A DNA stretch of 64,000 nt from Microbacterium terregens (GTDB taxonomy: Bacteria; Pseudomonadota; Alphaproteobacteria; Sphingomonadales; Sphingomonadaceae). The notes below the pieces were generated by a model, which saw nothing but the letters and a program-made list of their open reading frames with translations, searched no databases and was not told the origin of the DNA. The position numbers and the translations under genes were made by a program. Positions 19,075 through 29,336 of this stretch are shown one piece after another; position 1 is the stretch's first letter, and each line of letters starts with the position of its first letter. The stretch lies in the NCBI RefSeq assembly GCF_027922045.1, contig NZ_BSEX01000006.1:376109-440108 (forward strand), written 5' to 3'.

Positions 19075-20052
19075 ATGAACCCGATGCCGTTCCTGCTGAT
19101 GATCCTGGGATCGGCGCTGGTCCTGCTGCTGCTGGCGTTCGCCTTCATGGGCCCGTCCACGGGAAAGGCCCGCGCGCGCCGGCTCGCCGCGGTGCGCGAG
19201 CGGCACCAGGCGGCAGCCTCCGGCACGAGCATGGAAGCACAGATCCGCCGGATCACGACTGCGCGCGCCACGCGCATGGACGTGGCCGCGGGGCGTCTGC
19301 TGCCCAACCCTGCCCAGCTCCAGAAGCGGCTGTCGATGACGGGCAAGAGCTGGACCGTCGGCCAGTACGGCATGGCGACGCTCGGCATCGCCATCGCGGC
19401 GACGATCCTGCTGTGGAGCCGGGGCATGCCGTTGCTGCTCAGCCTGTTTGTGGGCCTGTTCCTGGGGGCAGGCATTCCACACAAGGTGGTCGGCATGGCG
19501 ATCAATCGCCGGATCAACAAGTTCACCGCCAAGTTCCCCGACGCGATCGAGCTGCTGGTCCGCGGCCTGCGCTCGGGCCTGCCGATCACCGAGACGATGG
19601 GCGTCGTCGGCCAGGAAGTGCCCGGTCCTGTCGGCGAGGAGTTCCGCGCCGTATCGGACCGCATGCGCATCGGCCGCACCCTGGACGCGGCGCTTCAGGA
19701 AACGGCCGATCGCATCGGCACCCCGGAGTTCCAGTTCTTCCTGATCACCATCGCCATCCAGCGCGAGACCGGCGGCAACCTGTCGGAAACGCTGAGCAAC
19801 CTCGCCGACGTGCTGCGCAAGCGATCGCAGATGAAGCTCAAGATCAAGGCGATGTCGTCCGAATCCAAGGCATCCGCCTATATCGTCGGCTCGCTGCCGT
19901 TCGTGGTGTTCGGGCTCATCTGGTTCGTCAACAGCGACTATCTCGCCAAGTTCTTCGTGGACCAGCGGCTGATGGTCATCGGTGTCGGCGGCTTCATCTG
20001 GATGGCGATCGGCGGCTTCATCATGGCCAAGATGGTCAGTTTCGAGATCTGA
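19075..20052 (+). CDS. tadB: Tad pilus inner-membrane platform protein TadB
   Basis: Type II secretion F-domain protein of the pilus inner-membrane platform. 325 residues. An N-terminal hydrophobic helix (FLLMILGSALVLLLLAFAFM) and two central ones (residues about 100-140) are present. The T2SSF core contains FPDAIELLVRGLRSGLPITE and IQRETGGNLSETLSNLADVL. Two C-terminal helices end the protein. It starts 45 bases after cpaE and is followed 4 bases later by tadC. Confidence 0.94.
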   Translation: MNPMPFLLMILGSALVLLLLAFAFMGPSTGKARARRLAAVRERHQAAASGTSMEAQIRRITTARATRMDVAAGRLLPNPAQLQKRLSMTGKSWTVGQYGMATLGIAIAATILLWSRGMPLLLSLFVGLFLGAGIPHKVVGMAINRRINKFTAKFPDAIELLVRGLRSGLPITETMGVVGQEVPGPVGEEFRAVSDRMRIGRTLDAALQETADRIGTPEFQFFLITIAIQRETGGNLSETLSNLADVLRKRSQMKLKIKAMSSESKASAYIVGSLPFVVFGLIWFVNSDYLAKFFVDQRLMVIGVGGFIWMAIGGFIMAKMVSFEI

Positions 20053-20056
20053 CGCG

Positions 20057-21055
20057 ATGCTGAGCAACCCCGAGGGCCCGACTATCATGGGCGTGGACGT
20101 ATTGATGGTGGCGACGCTGCTCGCCGGCGTCGCCGCGTTCGCCGTGCTGATCGCGATCTATGCCGCCTTGTCCGTACGCGATCCCATGTCCAAGCGCGTC
20201 AAGGCGCTCCACGAGCGGCGCGAACAGCTCAAGGCCGGCATCGTCGCGCCGGTGTCCCGGCGCCGGGCACAACTCGTCAAGAAGAACGAGACGACCGACT
20301 GGATGCGCGCCACCCTGTCGTCCCTGAAGGTGCTGCAGGACGAACAGCTCAAGGCTGCCCAGACCAAGCTGCTCCAGGCCGGCATCCGTTCGCGCGAATG
20401 GGCGGTGGCGGTGATCTTCGGGCGGTTGGTCCTGCCGATCCTCATCGGCGGCCCCGTGGCGTTCATAGTGTATGGCACCGACACCTTCGCCACCTGGGGA
20501 CCGCTCAAGTCCTATCTGGTCGTCGCGGTTGCGCTGGTCGCGAGCTACAAGGCCCCCGACATCTACCTGAAGAACCGCATCACCAAGCGGTCGGACGCCA
20601 TCCGCAAGGGGCTGCCCGACGCGCTCGACCTGCTGGTGATCTGCGCCGAGGCGGGCCTGACCGTCGATGCCGCCTTCGGGCGGGTCGCACGTGAGCTCGG
20701 ACGCGCCTATCCCGAGCTCGGCGAGGAGTTCTCGCTCACCGCGATCGAGCTCGGCTTCCTCACCGAGCGGCGCCAGGCGTTCGAGAACCTGACCCAGCGC
20801 ATCGACCTGGATGCGATCCGCAGCGTCGCCACCACCATGATCCAGACGGAGAAATACGGCACGCCCCTCGCCTCGGCCCTGCGCGTCTTGTCGGCAGAGT
20901 TTCGCAACGAGCGCATGATGCGTGCCGAGGAAAAGGCCGCGCGGCTCCCGGCGATCATGACGGTGCCGCTGATCCTGTTCATCCTGCCGACGCTGTTCGT
21001 GGTAATCCTGGGTCCCGCCGCCTGCTCGATCTCCGACGCGTTGAGCCCGCAGTAG
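20057..21055 (+). CDS. tadC: Tad pilus inner-membrane platform protein TadC
   Basis: Second T2SSF-domain platform protein, 332 residues from ATG 20057. The N-terminal membrane helix (VLMVATLLAGVAAFAVLIAI) and the middle pair precede the F-domain. The F-domain has LPDALDLLVICAEAGLTVDA and IQTEKYGTPLASALRVLSAE. It ends in a hydrophobic helix (VPLILFILPTLFVVILGPA). It pairs with TadB to form the pilin-extruding platform. Confidence 0.94.
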   Translation: MLSNPEGPTIMGVDVLMVATLLAGVAAFAVLIAIYAALSVRDPMSKRVKALHERREQLKAGIVAPVSRRRAQLVKKNETTDWMRATLSSLKVLQDEQLKAAQTKLLQAGIRSREWAVAVIFGRLVLPILIGGPVAFIVYGTDTFATWGPLKSYLVVAVALVASYKAPDIYLKNRITKRSDAIRKGLPDALDLLVICAEAGLTVDAAFGRVARELGRAYPELGEEFSLTAIELGFLTERRQAFENLTQRIDLDAIRSVATTMIQTEKYGTPLASALRVLSAEFRNERMMRAEEKAARLPAIMTVPLILFILPTLFVVILGPAACSISDALSPQ

Positions 21056-21119
21056 GCATCCTCAAGGAACGCAGGGCTCGCCCGCGTCGTTGACGCTCCG
21101 AATCGATCCGGAGGCCGCC

Positions 21120-21713
21120 ATGCTGTTCCACACGCCGACTCAATATCTCGTCCTCGTGCTCTGTCTGGTCGCAGGCTGGCTGTTCGGCCTCGCCTCCAGT
21201 TCGGGAGGCCGCAAGTGGCGCGAGCGGCACCATGCCGAGGAGATCGAGCACCGCCGCTACCGGGATGAGACGGTGGCCGAGCTGAAGGCGCGCGATACCC
21301 GCATCCGCGAGCTGGAGGCCGAGCGCGATCGTGCGCTGCGTGCCGCACCCATGGGCACCACCGGCACCGTTGCCGGCACCGCGGTTCCGGTCGCGGCCAC
21401 CACTGCGGCCGCTGCGGCGACGTCGCACACGCATGACTCGCATCGCCATCACGAGGGGCTGGGCGGCTGGTTCGGCTGGGGTCGCGACAATCTGTCGCGC
21501 ATCCGCGGCATCGACGAAGTTCGTGAACGCGAGCTCAACGATCGCGGCATCAAGACCTTCAAGGGCATCGAGACGATGACCGCCGAGGACGAGCAGACCC
21601 TCGAAGTCCAGCTCCGCCTCGCCCCCGGCACCATCGCCCGCGAAGGCTGGCGCGAACAGGCGGCGATGATCCGCGAAGGCCGCGACGACGAACACGTCCG
21701 CCGCTGGGGGTAA
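21120..21713 (+). CDS. Membrane-anchored helix-hairpin-helix domain protein
   Basis: A 197-residue protein of unknown role. A ribosome site GGAGG lies 6 bases before ATG 21120. An N-terminal membrane helix (YLVLVLCLVAGWLFGLAS) is followed by a charged coiled-coil (about residues 35-75), an Ala/Thr-rich linker and a His-rich patch (HTHDSHRHHEG). The C-terminal domain (DNLSRIRGIDEVRERELNDR...) looks like the short helix-hairpin-helix fold found in many alphaproteobacterial proteins next to NADH dehydrogenase subunits. It lies 64 bases after tadC, though a pilus role is not evident. Confidence 0.8.
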   Translation: MLFHTPTQYLVLVLCLVAGWLFGLASSSGGRKWRERHHAEEIEHRRYRDETVAELKARDTRIRELEAERDRALRAAPMGTTGTVAGTAVPVAATTAAAAATSHTHDSHRHHEGLGGWFGWGRDNLSRIRGIDEVRERELNDRGIKTFKGIETMTAEDEQTLEVQLRLAPGTIAREGWREQAAMIREGRDDEHVRRWG

Positions 21714-21776
21714 GAACGTCCTCCGGACAATCGCTTGGCAGCGATTGGGGTGACAATCTCGCCCTTACACACAACG

Positions 21777-21872
21777 GTACCCCGGCGAAGGCCGGGGCCC
21801 AGTTGGGAAAGCAGGCGTTGGCAATCCAACCCGATCCCATCGAAGCTGGGCCCCCGCCTACGCCGGGGTACA
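21777..21872. repeat. Inverted pair of dispersed CCCCGGC-type palindromes
   Basis: Two copies of the short palindromic unit ccccggcgaaggccgggg face each other, at about 21780-21800 and 21847-21871, in the gap between the helix-hairpin-helix gene and the small membrane protein. The same unit recurs inside glyS. The pair can fold into a long imperfect hairpin. Because the two neighbouring genes converge here, it could help terminate both transcripts. Confidence 0.8.
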
Positions 21873-21898
21873 GTTGAAGAAGGCGGCCGGGTGCCGTC

Positions 21899-22105
21899 CT
21901 AGATCGTCACCCACTCCGTGCCGCCGGGCCAGAGCTGGTCCTCGATCCGGTCGCCGGCCATGGTGAGTGCCGCCAGGATCGCGAGCACCACCAGCAGGTC
22001 GAACAGCAGGATCGCCGCCCAGACGACATAGGGGTGGAAGGGCCCGATCCGGTCGAACCCCTCCCGCGTCAGCTTCTGCCCCTCGCCTGAGCGGCGCATG
22101 CTCAT
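21899..22105 (-). CDS. Small single-span membrane protein coupled to ppdK
   Basis: A 68-residue protein with a charged N-terminus, one transmembrane helix (VVWAAILLFDLLVVLAILAA) and a short acidic/aromatic tail. Its start ATG at 22105 overlaps the ppdK stop by 4 bases (ATGA), which supports real translation as part of that operon. ATG 22099 is an alternative start. No known family is recognised. Confidence 0.7.
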   Translation of the reverse strand: MSMRRSGEGQKLTREGFDRIGPFHPYVVWAAILLFDLLVVLAILAALTMAGDRIEDQLWPGGTEWVTI

Positions 22106-24768
22106 GCCTGGACCTTCAGCGCGGCTTGTGCCGCCGCCAGCCGCGCGATCGGCACGCGGTACGGCGACGCCGAGACATAGTCGAGACCAGCGGTCTCGCA
22201 GAAAGCGATGGAGGCCGGATCGCCGCCATGCTCGCCGCAGATGCCGAGCTTGATGTTCGGCCGCGTCTTGCGCCCGCGTTCCGCCGCGATCTCGATCAGC
22301 TCGCCCACGCCTTCGACGTCCAGGCTCACAAACGGATCGCGCGCATAGATGCCCTTGTCGACATAGGTGCCGAGGAAGCGTGCGGCATCGTCGCGGCTGA
22401 CGCCCAGCGTCGTCTGCGTCAGGTCGTTGGTGCCGAAGGAGAAGAACTCGCCCACCTCGGCGATCTCGCCCGCCTTGAGCGCCGCGCGCGGCAACTCGAT
22501 CATGGTGCCGACCAGATACTCGATCGTGCGGCCCTTCTCGGCAAACACGGCCTCAGCCGCCTTGTCGACCACCGCCTTCATCAGCTCCAGTTCCTTGCGC
22601 GTGCCGACCAGCGGGATCATCACCTCCGGGATCGGCGCCTCGCCCGATTTCTCCGCGACCTCGCACGCCGCTTCGAAGATGGCGCGCGCCTGCATCTCGT
22701 AGATCTCGGGGTAGGTCACGCCCAGGCGGCAGCCGCGATGGCCGAGCATCGGATTGAACTCGTGGAGTTCGGCCGCACGGCGCTTGAGCTGCTCGACGCC
22801 CACGCCCGCGGCCGATGCGACCTCGGCGAACTCCGCCTCCTGGTGCGGCAGGAACTCGTGCAGCGGCGGATCGAGCAGGCGGATCGTGCAGGGCAGCCCC
22901 GCCATCACCTCGAAGATCTCGATGAAGTCGCGGCGCTGCTCCGGCAGCAGCTTGTCGAGTGCCGCGCGGCGACCCTTCTCGTCCTCCGCCAGGATCATCT
23001 GGCGCACCGCCGTGATACGGCTGCCCTCGAAGAACATGTGCTCGGTGCGGCAAAGGCCGATGCCCTCGGCACCGAAGTCGCGTGCCGTCCGGCAGTCGAG
23101 CGGCGTCTCGGCATTGGCGCGCACCTTCAGGCGGCGGACGCCATCGGCCCATTCCATCAGCGTGCCGAAGTCGCCGGCAAGCTCGGGCTGCACGGTCGGC
23201 ACCGAACCCGCCATCACCTCGCCGGTCGAGCCGTCGATGGTGAGCGTGTCGCCCTCGCGGATCTCCCGCGTGCCGACGCGCATCACGCGCGCACGGCTGT
23301 CGATGGCAAGGCTACCGGCACCCGACACGCACGGCCGGCCCATGCCACGGGCGACCACCGCCGCGTGGCTGGTCATGCCGCCGCGCGCGGTCAGGATGCC
23401 CTTGGCCGCATGCATGCCGTGGATGTCCTCCGGCGAGGTCTCGACGCGCACCAGGATCACCGGCTCGCCCGTGGCGGAACGGCGCTCTGCGGTGTCGCTG
23501 TCGAACACGGCCACGCCCGATGCGGCGCCCGGCGATGCCGGCAGACCCTTGGTCAGCACGTCGCGCGGCGCATCCGGATCGAGCGTCGGGTGGAGCAGCT
23601 GGTCGAGTGCCGCCGGGTCGACGCGCGCGACCGCCTCCTCGCGCGTGATCAGCCCCTCTTCGGCCATGTCGACCGCGATCTTGAGCGCGGCCTTGGCGGT
23701 GCGCTTGCCCGAGCGCGTCTGGAGCATCCAGAGCTTGCCTTGCTGCACCGTGAACTCGATGTCCTGCATGTCGCGGTAATGCCGCTCCAGCCGGTCGAAC
23801 ACCGCCGCCAGCTCGCCATAGGCGTCCGGCATCGCCTCTTCCATCGACAGCGGCTTGGCGCCCGCGCCCTCGCGTGCCGCCTTGGTAAGGTACTGCGGCG
23901 TGCGGATGCCCGCGACCACGTCCTCGCCCTGCGCGTTGATCAGGAACTCGCCATAATAGGCGTTCTCGCCGGTCGCCGGGTTGCGCGTGAAGGCGACTCC
24001 GGTGGCCGAGGTGTCGCCCATGTTGCCGAACACCATCGCCTGCACGTTGACGGCGGTGCCCCAGTCACCCGGGATGTTGTTCAGCCGGCGATAGACCTTG
24101 GCGCGCTCCGCCTGCCACGATCCGAACACCGCGCCGATCGCGCCCCACAGCTGGTCGTGCACGTCCTGCGGGAACGGCTTGCCCCACAGTTCCTCGACCA
24201 GCGCCTTGTATTCGGCGACCAGCTTCTGCCAGTCCTCGGCGGTCAGCTCGGTGTCGAGGTTGTAGCCATTGTCCTCCTTGGCGATCTCCAGCGCTTCCTC
24301 GAAGCGGCCGTGATCGAGCTCAAGCACGACGTCCGAATACATCTGGATGAAGCGGCGATAGCTGTCCCAGGCAAAGCGCGCGTCGCCCGACGCGGTCGCC
24401 AGCCCCTCGACCGTCTGGTCGTTGAGGCCCAGGTTCAGCACCGTGTCCATCATGCCCGGCATCGACACGCGCGCGCCCGAGCGCACCGACACCAGCAGCG
24501 GGTCGGCCGCGTCGCCGAACGTCTTGCCGGTCACGCCCTCGATGTGCGCGATCCCCTCGGCCACTTCCTGGCGCAGCGAGTCGGGGAAGCTCTGCCCCTC
24601 CTCATAATAGCGCGTGCACATCTGGGTGGAGATGGTGAACCCCGGCGGCACCGGCAGGCCGATCGACGCCATTTCCGCGAGGTTGGCGCCCTTGCCGCCG
24701 AGCAGCGTCTTGTCGCCGGAGCCCCCGTCCGAAACTCCGCCGCCAAAACGGTACACATACTGCGTCAT
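22102..24768 (-). CDS. ppdK: Pyruvate, phosphate dikinase
   Basis: Interconverts pyruvate, ATP and phosphate with PEP, AMP and PPi; supports gluconeogenesis. The 888-residue length is standard. The ATP-grasp domain begins with GDKTLLGGKGANLAEMAS. The swivelling phosphohistidine is in GGMTSHAAVVARGMGRPCVS, at about residue 460. The C-terminal PEP-binding barrel carries NPMLGHRGCRLGVTYPEIYE and the catalytic Cys region LGICGEHGGDP. ATG 24768; the promoter should lie in the 97-base gap to glyS. Confidence 0.98.
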   Translation of the reverse strand: MTQYVYRFGGGVSDGGSGDKTLLGGKGANLAEMASIGLPVPPGFTISTQMCTRYYEEGQSFPDSLRQEVAEGIAHIEGVTGKTFGDAADPLLVSVRSGARVSMPGMMDTVLNLGLNDQTVEGLATASGDARFAWDSYRRFIQMYSDVVLELDHGRFEEALEIAKEDNGYNLDTELTAEDWQKLVAEYKALVEELWGKPFPQDVHDQLWGAIGAVFGSWQAERAKVYRRLNNIPGDWGTAVNVQAMVFGNMGDTSATGVAFTRNPATGENAYYGEFLINAQGEDVVAGIRTPQYLTKAAREGAGAKPLSMEEAMPDAYGELAAVFDRLERHYRDMQDIEFTVQQGKLWMLQTRSGKRTAKAALKIAVDMAEEGLITREEAVARVDPAALDQLLHPTLDPDAPRDVLTKGLPASPGAASGVAVFDSDTAERRSATGEPVILVRVETSPEDIHGMHAAKGILTARGGMTSHAAVVARGMGRPCVSGAGSLAIDSRARVMRVGTREIREGDTLTIDGSTGEVMAGSVPTVQPELAGDFGTLMEWADGVRRLKVRANAETPLDCRTARDFGAEGIGLCRTEHMFFEGSRITAVRQMILAEDEKGRRAALDKLLPEQRRDFIEIFEVMAGLPCTIRLLDPPLHEFLPHQEAEFAEVASAAGVGVEQLKRRAAELHEFNPMLGHRGCRLGVTYPEIYEMQARAIFEAACEVAEKSGEAPIPEVMIPLVGTRKELELMKAVVDKAAEAVFAEKGRTIEYLVGTMIELPRAALKAGEIAEVGEFFSFGTNDLTQTTLGVSRDDAARFLGTYVDKGIYARDPFVSLDVEGVGELIEIAAERGRKTRPNIKLGICGEHGGDPASIAFCETAGLDYVSASPYRVPIARLAAAQAALKVQA

Positions 24769-24865
24769 CGTGGTTCCTTGCGTGGGTTGGAGTGCGTTCC
24801 CTGGGGAGGAGGATCACAAACCAGACCTTCGGGCGAAGGGTAGCATCAGCGCCTCGGGCTGTCCG

Positions 24866-27384
24866 CTATCCTTCGATCCGGGAGAAATCGGCCACGCGAT
24901 GCACCGCCGCCCGAACCCGCGCCAGCAGCGCGAGCCGTGCCGTGCGCTTGGCGGGATCGGCGTCGTTGACGGTCACCTGGTCGAAGAAGGCATCGATCGG
25001 CGCACGCAGCGACGCGAGTGCCGCCATCGCGCCTTCGAAATCCTCGTCGGCGATCGCCTTGGCCGCGCGCGGCTCGGCGACGTCGAGGGCCGCCATCAGC
25101 GCATCCTCGGCCGGTTCGGGCTCATAAGACAGCGACTGCGCGCGCTCGCTGCGCGCAAAGGCGGCGACGGAGCCGGTGAATTCGCCCTGCTCCACCTCGA
25201 CCAGCGGGTCTTCCTCGCCGGTCTGGGGAATGCCGTCGGGCTGGCCGCCGGCAAAGGGATGCGCCGTGCCATCGTGCTCGGTCGTGCCCTGGCGGTCGAC
25301 GGCCTGGTTCGCCTCTTCGTCCTGGTGGCGCAGGTTGCCGGGCGTGCCGGTGCTGCCGGTCGGAACCGACGCGTCGGTCGCATCCGGAGCATTGGCGGCA
25401 ACGCTGCGGCGCTGGCCCAGCGCGGCCGCAGGGATTTCCGCCGTCCCTTCTTCTTTCGTACCCCGGCGAAGGCCGGGGTCCAGGGACTCACGCGCGGCGT
25501 GATCCGGGAGAGTGCGGGCCTGGGCCCCGGCCTCCGCCGGGGTACGGGGGTGATCGGGGGTGGTGTAGCCCTCCTTCTTCAGGATGTTGGCCGCACGCTT
25601 GTAGCCGGCAAGCAGGTTGGTGCCGTCCTCGGTGGTCACGAACCCCTGCAACGCATGCACTCGCGCCAGCAGCCGGACGAGATCGTCCTCGCCGCCCAGC
25701 GCAAACACCGCGTCGATCAGGTCGTGGCGAACCCCCGCCTCGCGCTGCTGCACCTTCAGGCGATCGGCAAAGAAGTCGAGCACGTCCTCGCCTGCGACCT
25801 GCGACAGAGGCAGCCGCAGCTTGTTGTCGAGCAGCAGGGCGATGACGCCAAGCGCCGAGCGCCGCAGCGCGAACGGATCCTTGGAGCCGCTCGGCTTGAG
25901 GTCCACGCCAAAGAATTGGGTGATGCTGTCGAGCTTGTCCGCCAGCGCCACCGCCACCGTCACCGGCGCGGTCGGCACGTCATCGCCCTGCCCGACCGGC
26001 TTGTAATGGTCGCGGATCGCCTCGGCGACTTCCGCCGGTTCGCCCTGCGCGGCGGCATAATAGCCGCCCATCAGACCCTGCAGCTCCGGAAACTCGCCGA
26101 CCATGCCGGTGACGAGGTCCGCCTTGGCAAGCCGCGCCGCGCGTTCGGCCATGTCGGCCAGCCGCGCGCGATCGGCGCTCGCGGTGCCCGCGGCGATGTC
26201 GCGTGCGTCGATCGGCGAGGACGACGGATCGAGCGGCAACTCGACATGCGCAGGCGCCTCGCGCGCCCCGACGATGCCCTGCTCCACCAGCCAGCGGGCG
26301 AGCTTCGCCACCCGATCGACCTTGTCGGCGACCGTGCCGAGCTTCTCGTGGAAGACGATCTTTTCCAGCTTGGGGGTCAGGTCCTCCAGCCGCGTCTTCA
26401 GGTCCGTCTCGTAGAAGAACTTGGCGTCGGACAGCCGTGCGGCCAGCACCTTGCGATTGCCCTCGACGATCTTGTCGCCGCCGTCCTCGGCATCGATGTT
26501 GGCGGTGCAGACGAACGCGTCGGCAAGCTGCCCTTCACCGTCGCGGCAGACGAAATACTTCTGGTTCACGCGCGCGGTGAGCTGGATCACCTCGGGCGGC
26601 ACCGACAGGTAGCTTGCGTCGAAGCGGCCGAGCAGCGGCATCGGGAATTCGGTGAGGCCGGCGTTCTCGAACAGCAGCCCCTCGTCCTCGACCAGCGTCA
26701 GCCCGGCGCCCTGCGCGGCAAGCTTGGCGCCCACCGCGATGCTCGCGCGGCGCTCGGCCCCGTCGACGATGACGTGGCAGGCGCGCAGCTTCTCGACATA
26801 GTCGTGCGCCGATCCGATGGTGATGGCACCGGGGTGGTGGAAGCGATGGCCAAGCGTCGCCGCACCGGACGCCACCCCGAACACCTCGAACGGCACGACC
26901 GTGTCGTCGAGCAGCGCGACGATTCCTTGCAGCGGGCGCACCCAGCGCGGGCTCTCGGTCGATACCGATGCCGCGCCCCAGCGCATCGCCTTGGGCCACG
27001 GAAACGCACGGACCACCGCCGGCACGGCCTCGGCCAGCACCTCGGCGGTCGCGCGGCCCGGCTTGTCAGTCACCGCGAACAACACGCCGTCGCGCTCGAC
27101 CAGATCCTCGCGGGTGAGGCCCGTCTTGCGCAGGAAACCCTCCAGCGCCTGCGGCGGCGCAGAGGCGCGCGGACCCTTCACTTCCTCGCGCACCGCCTCG
27201 GTCGCGAGCGGCAGCCCGCGCGCGATCAGCGCCAGCCGGCGCGGGCTTGCATAGGTGACGAGTTCCGCCGCCTTCAGCCCCGCCTTGCCGAGTTCGGCGG
27301 CGAACAGCTTGGCCAGGTCCTCGCGCGCCCGCTCCTGCATGCGCGCCGGGATTTCCTCCGAGCGGAGTTCGAGAAGAAAATCGC

Positions 27385-27388
<4 letters not shown>
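24866..27388 (-). CDS. glyS: Glycine--tRNA ligase beta subunit with an in-frame repeat insertion
   Basis: Beta chain of the tetrameric glycyl-tRNA synthetase. Start ATG 27388 ([17 protein letters not shown]) overlaps glyQ by 4 bases. Normal family segments run to about residue 610 ([15 protein letters not shown]). Then comes an extra region of about 115 residues absent from typical GlyS. It begins with a peptide coded by a palindromic repeat pair (TPAEAGAQ ... LDPGLRRGT, about residues 614-643) and continues with a Gln/Asp/Gly/Thr-rich linker. The anticodon-binding tail resumes at about residue 730 ([19 protein letters not shown]). Total 840 residues against 689 in E. coli. The frame is open throughout, so the gene is probably functional. 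Confidence 0.95.
25458..25545. repeat. Palindromic repeat pair inserted in frame inside glyS
   Basis: Two facing copies of the unit gtaccccggcgaaggccgggg, at 25458-25483 and 25519-25545 (the second in inverse orientation), separated by 35 bases. The same element is intergenic at 21.8 kb. Here it lies entirely within the glyS coding frame and adds about 30 residues. Confidence 0.88.
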
Positions 27389-28317
<929 letters not shown>

Positions 28318-28587
28318 CGAGCCTCTCCGACGCCCGGAGATGGCGATACCGCCGCCCAGCTACCGGGCTGGGAAGCGCCGGAGTGAGGGCGGCAGGCGCA
28401 ACACCCGTTCCAGCGGTTTCCCGCTGACCGCGCCCGGGTGGCTCCATTACATGGCGACCATGTCACCACGACTCATCAACCAGCGCGGCGCGGTCTTCTA
28501 ACCGTGGGTAATAGATCCCTCCGAAGTGCGGATTGAGCATCGACGATGAATCCGATTCCGGGCTTGGCGCATAGACATGAACCGCCG

Positions 28588-29031
28588 TCACGTCAGCACG
28601 AAGTCGTAAGCATAGAATTCGGTATCCCGCGTCCAGCCAGCGCGCTCATGTAAGGATTGAGCATTCGCGTTGTCGGCCGCGGTTGAGAGCGACAACCGTG
28701 CCGCGCCAATCTGCCGGCCATAGGTGCAGGCAGCATCTAGCAGGATCCTGCCAAAGCCAGACGCACGCGCGTCGGGTGTGACAAACAGGTCATTGAGGAT
28801 GAAGGTTCGAGATAATCTGACAGACGAGAAGCTCGGATAAAGCTGCGCAAAGCCGACGTCGCGCCCGTCCTTGCGTGCAAGCAGGATCACGGACTGCTGA
28901 TGCTCCAATCGGTCCTTCAAGAATGTTCGTGCAGCAGCGGGATTCGAAGGCTGTCCGTAAAATTGGCGGTACGCATCAAACAACGAAACGAGAGTGTCCA
29001 GATCGGCGATGGTGGCTTGGCGAACCGTCAA
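28588..29031 (-). CDS. GNAT-family N-acetyltransferase
   Basis: A single GNAT domain of 147 residues. The acetyl-CoA loop is VTPDARASGFGRILLDAACT, where the usual RxxGxG/A appears as ARASGFG. C-terminal features LSLSTAADNANAQSLHERAG match motif B, with the NANAQSLHERAGW signature. The acceptor is unknown. No partner gene is adjacent in an operon. Confidence 0.88.
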   Translation of the reverse strand: MTVRQATIADLDTLVSLFDAYRQFYGQPSNPAAARTFLKDRLEHQQSVILLARKDGRDVGFAQLYPSFSSVRLSRTFILNDLFVTPDARASGFGRILLDAACTYGRQIGAARLSLSTAADNANAQSLHERAGWTRDTEFYAYDFVLT

Positions 29032-29336
29032 TGCTAGCGCTCCCGATTAGTAGCAGCCGGCTCTTGGCCGAGCCTTCTATGTTCCGCAACGGATGGATGT
29101 CCGCTACGCGTCGTTGCCGTCCAAAAGCTGCGGTCCGCTTCCCGCCCAATTTCACGATCCGTGCATGAGCTTCCTCTTCCGGGAAAGCTGGATTGGCGCA
29201 GCCCCAGGCCGACGACCCCGGGCCTTCGGTCGACAAAGCACAAATCGCGCGAAATTCGGATCGCGTCGGCGACAATGCTGCGTTCGGCACATCGGCCCGC
29301 TTCTGCTCGCACCCGCCAGCCTCTAAGAACACCGGC

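Noticed and set aside
21967..24843. A 958-residue open frame on the plus strand opposite ppdK
   Set aside because: It is an antisense shadow produced by high GC content; its sequence is a low-complexity mix of Arg, Ala, His and Asp with no family motifs, while ppdK on the other strand is fully conserved.
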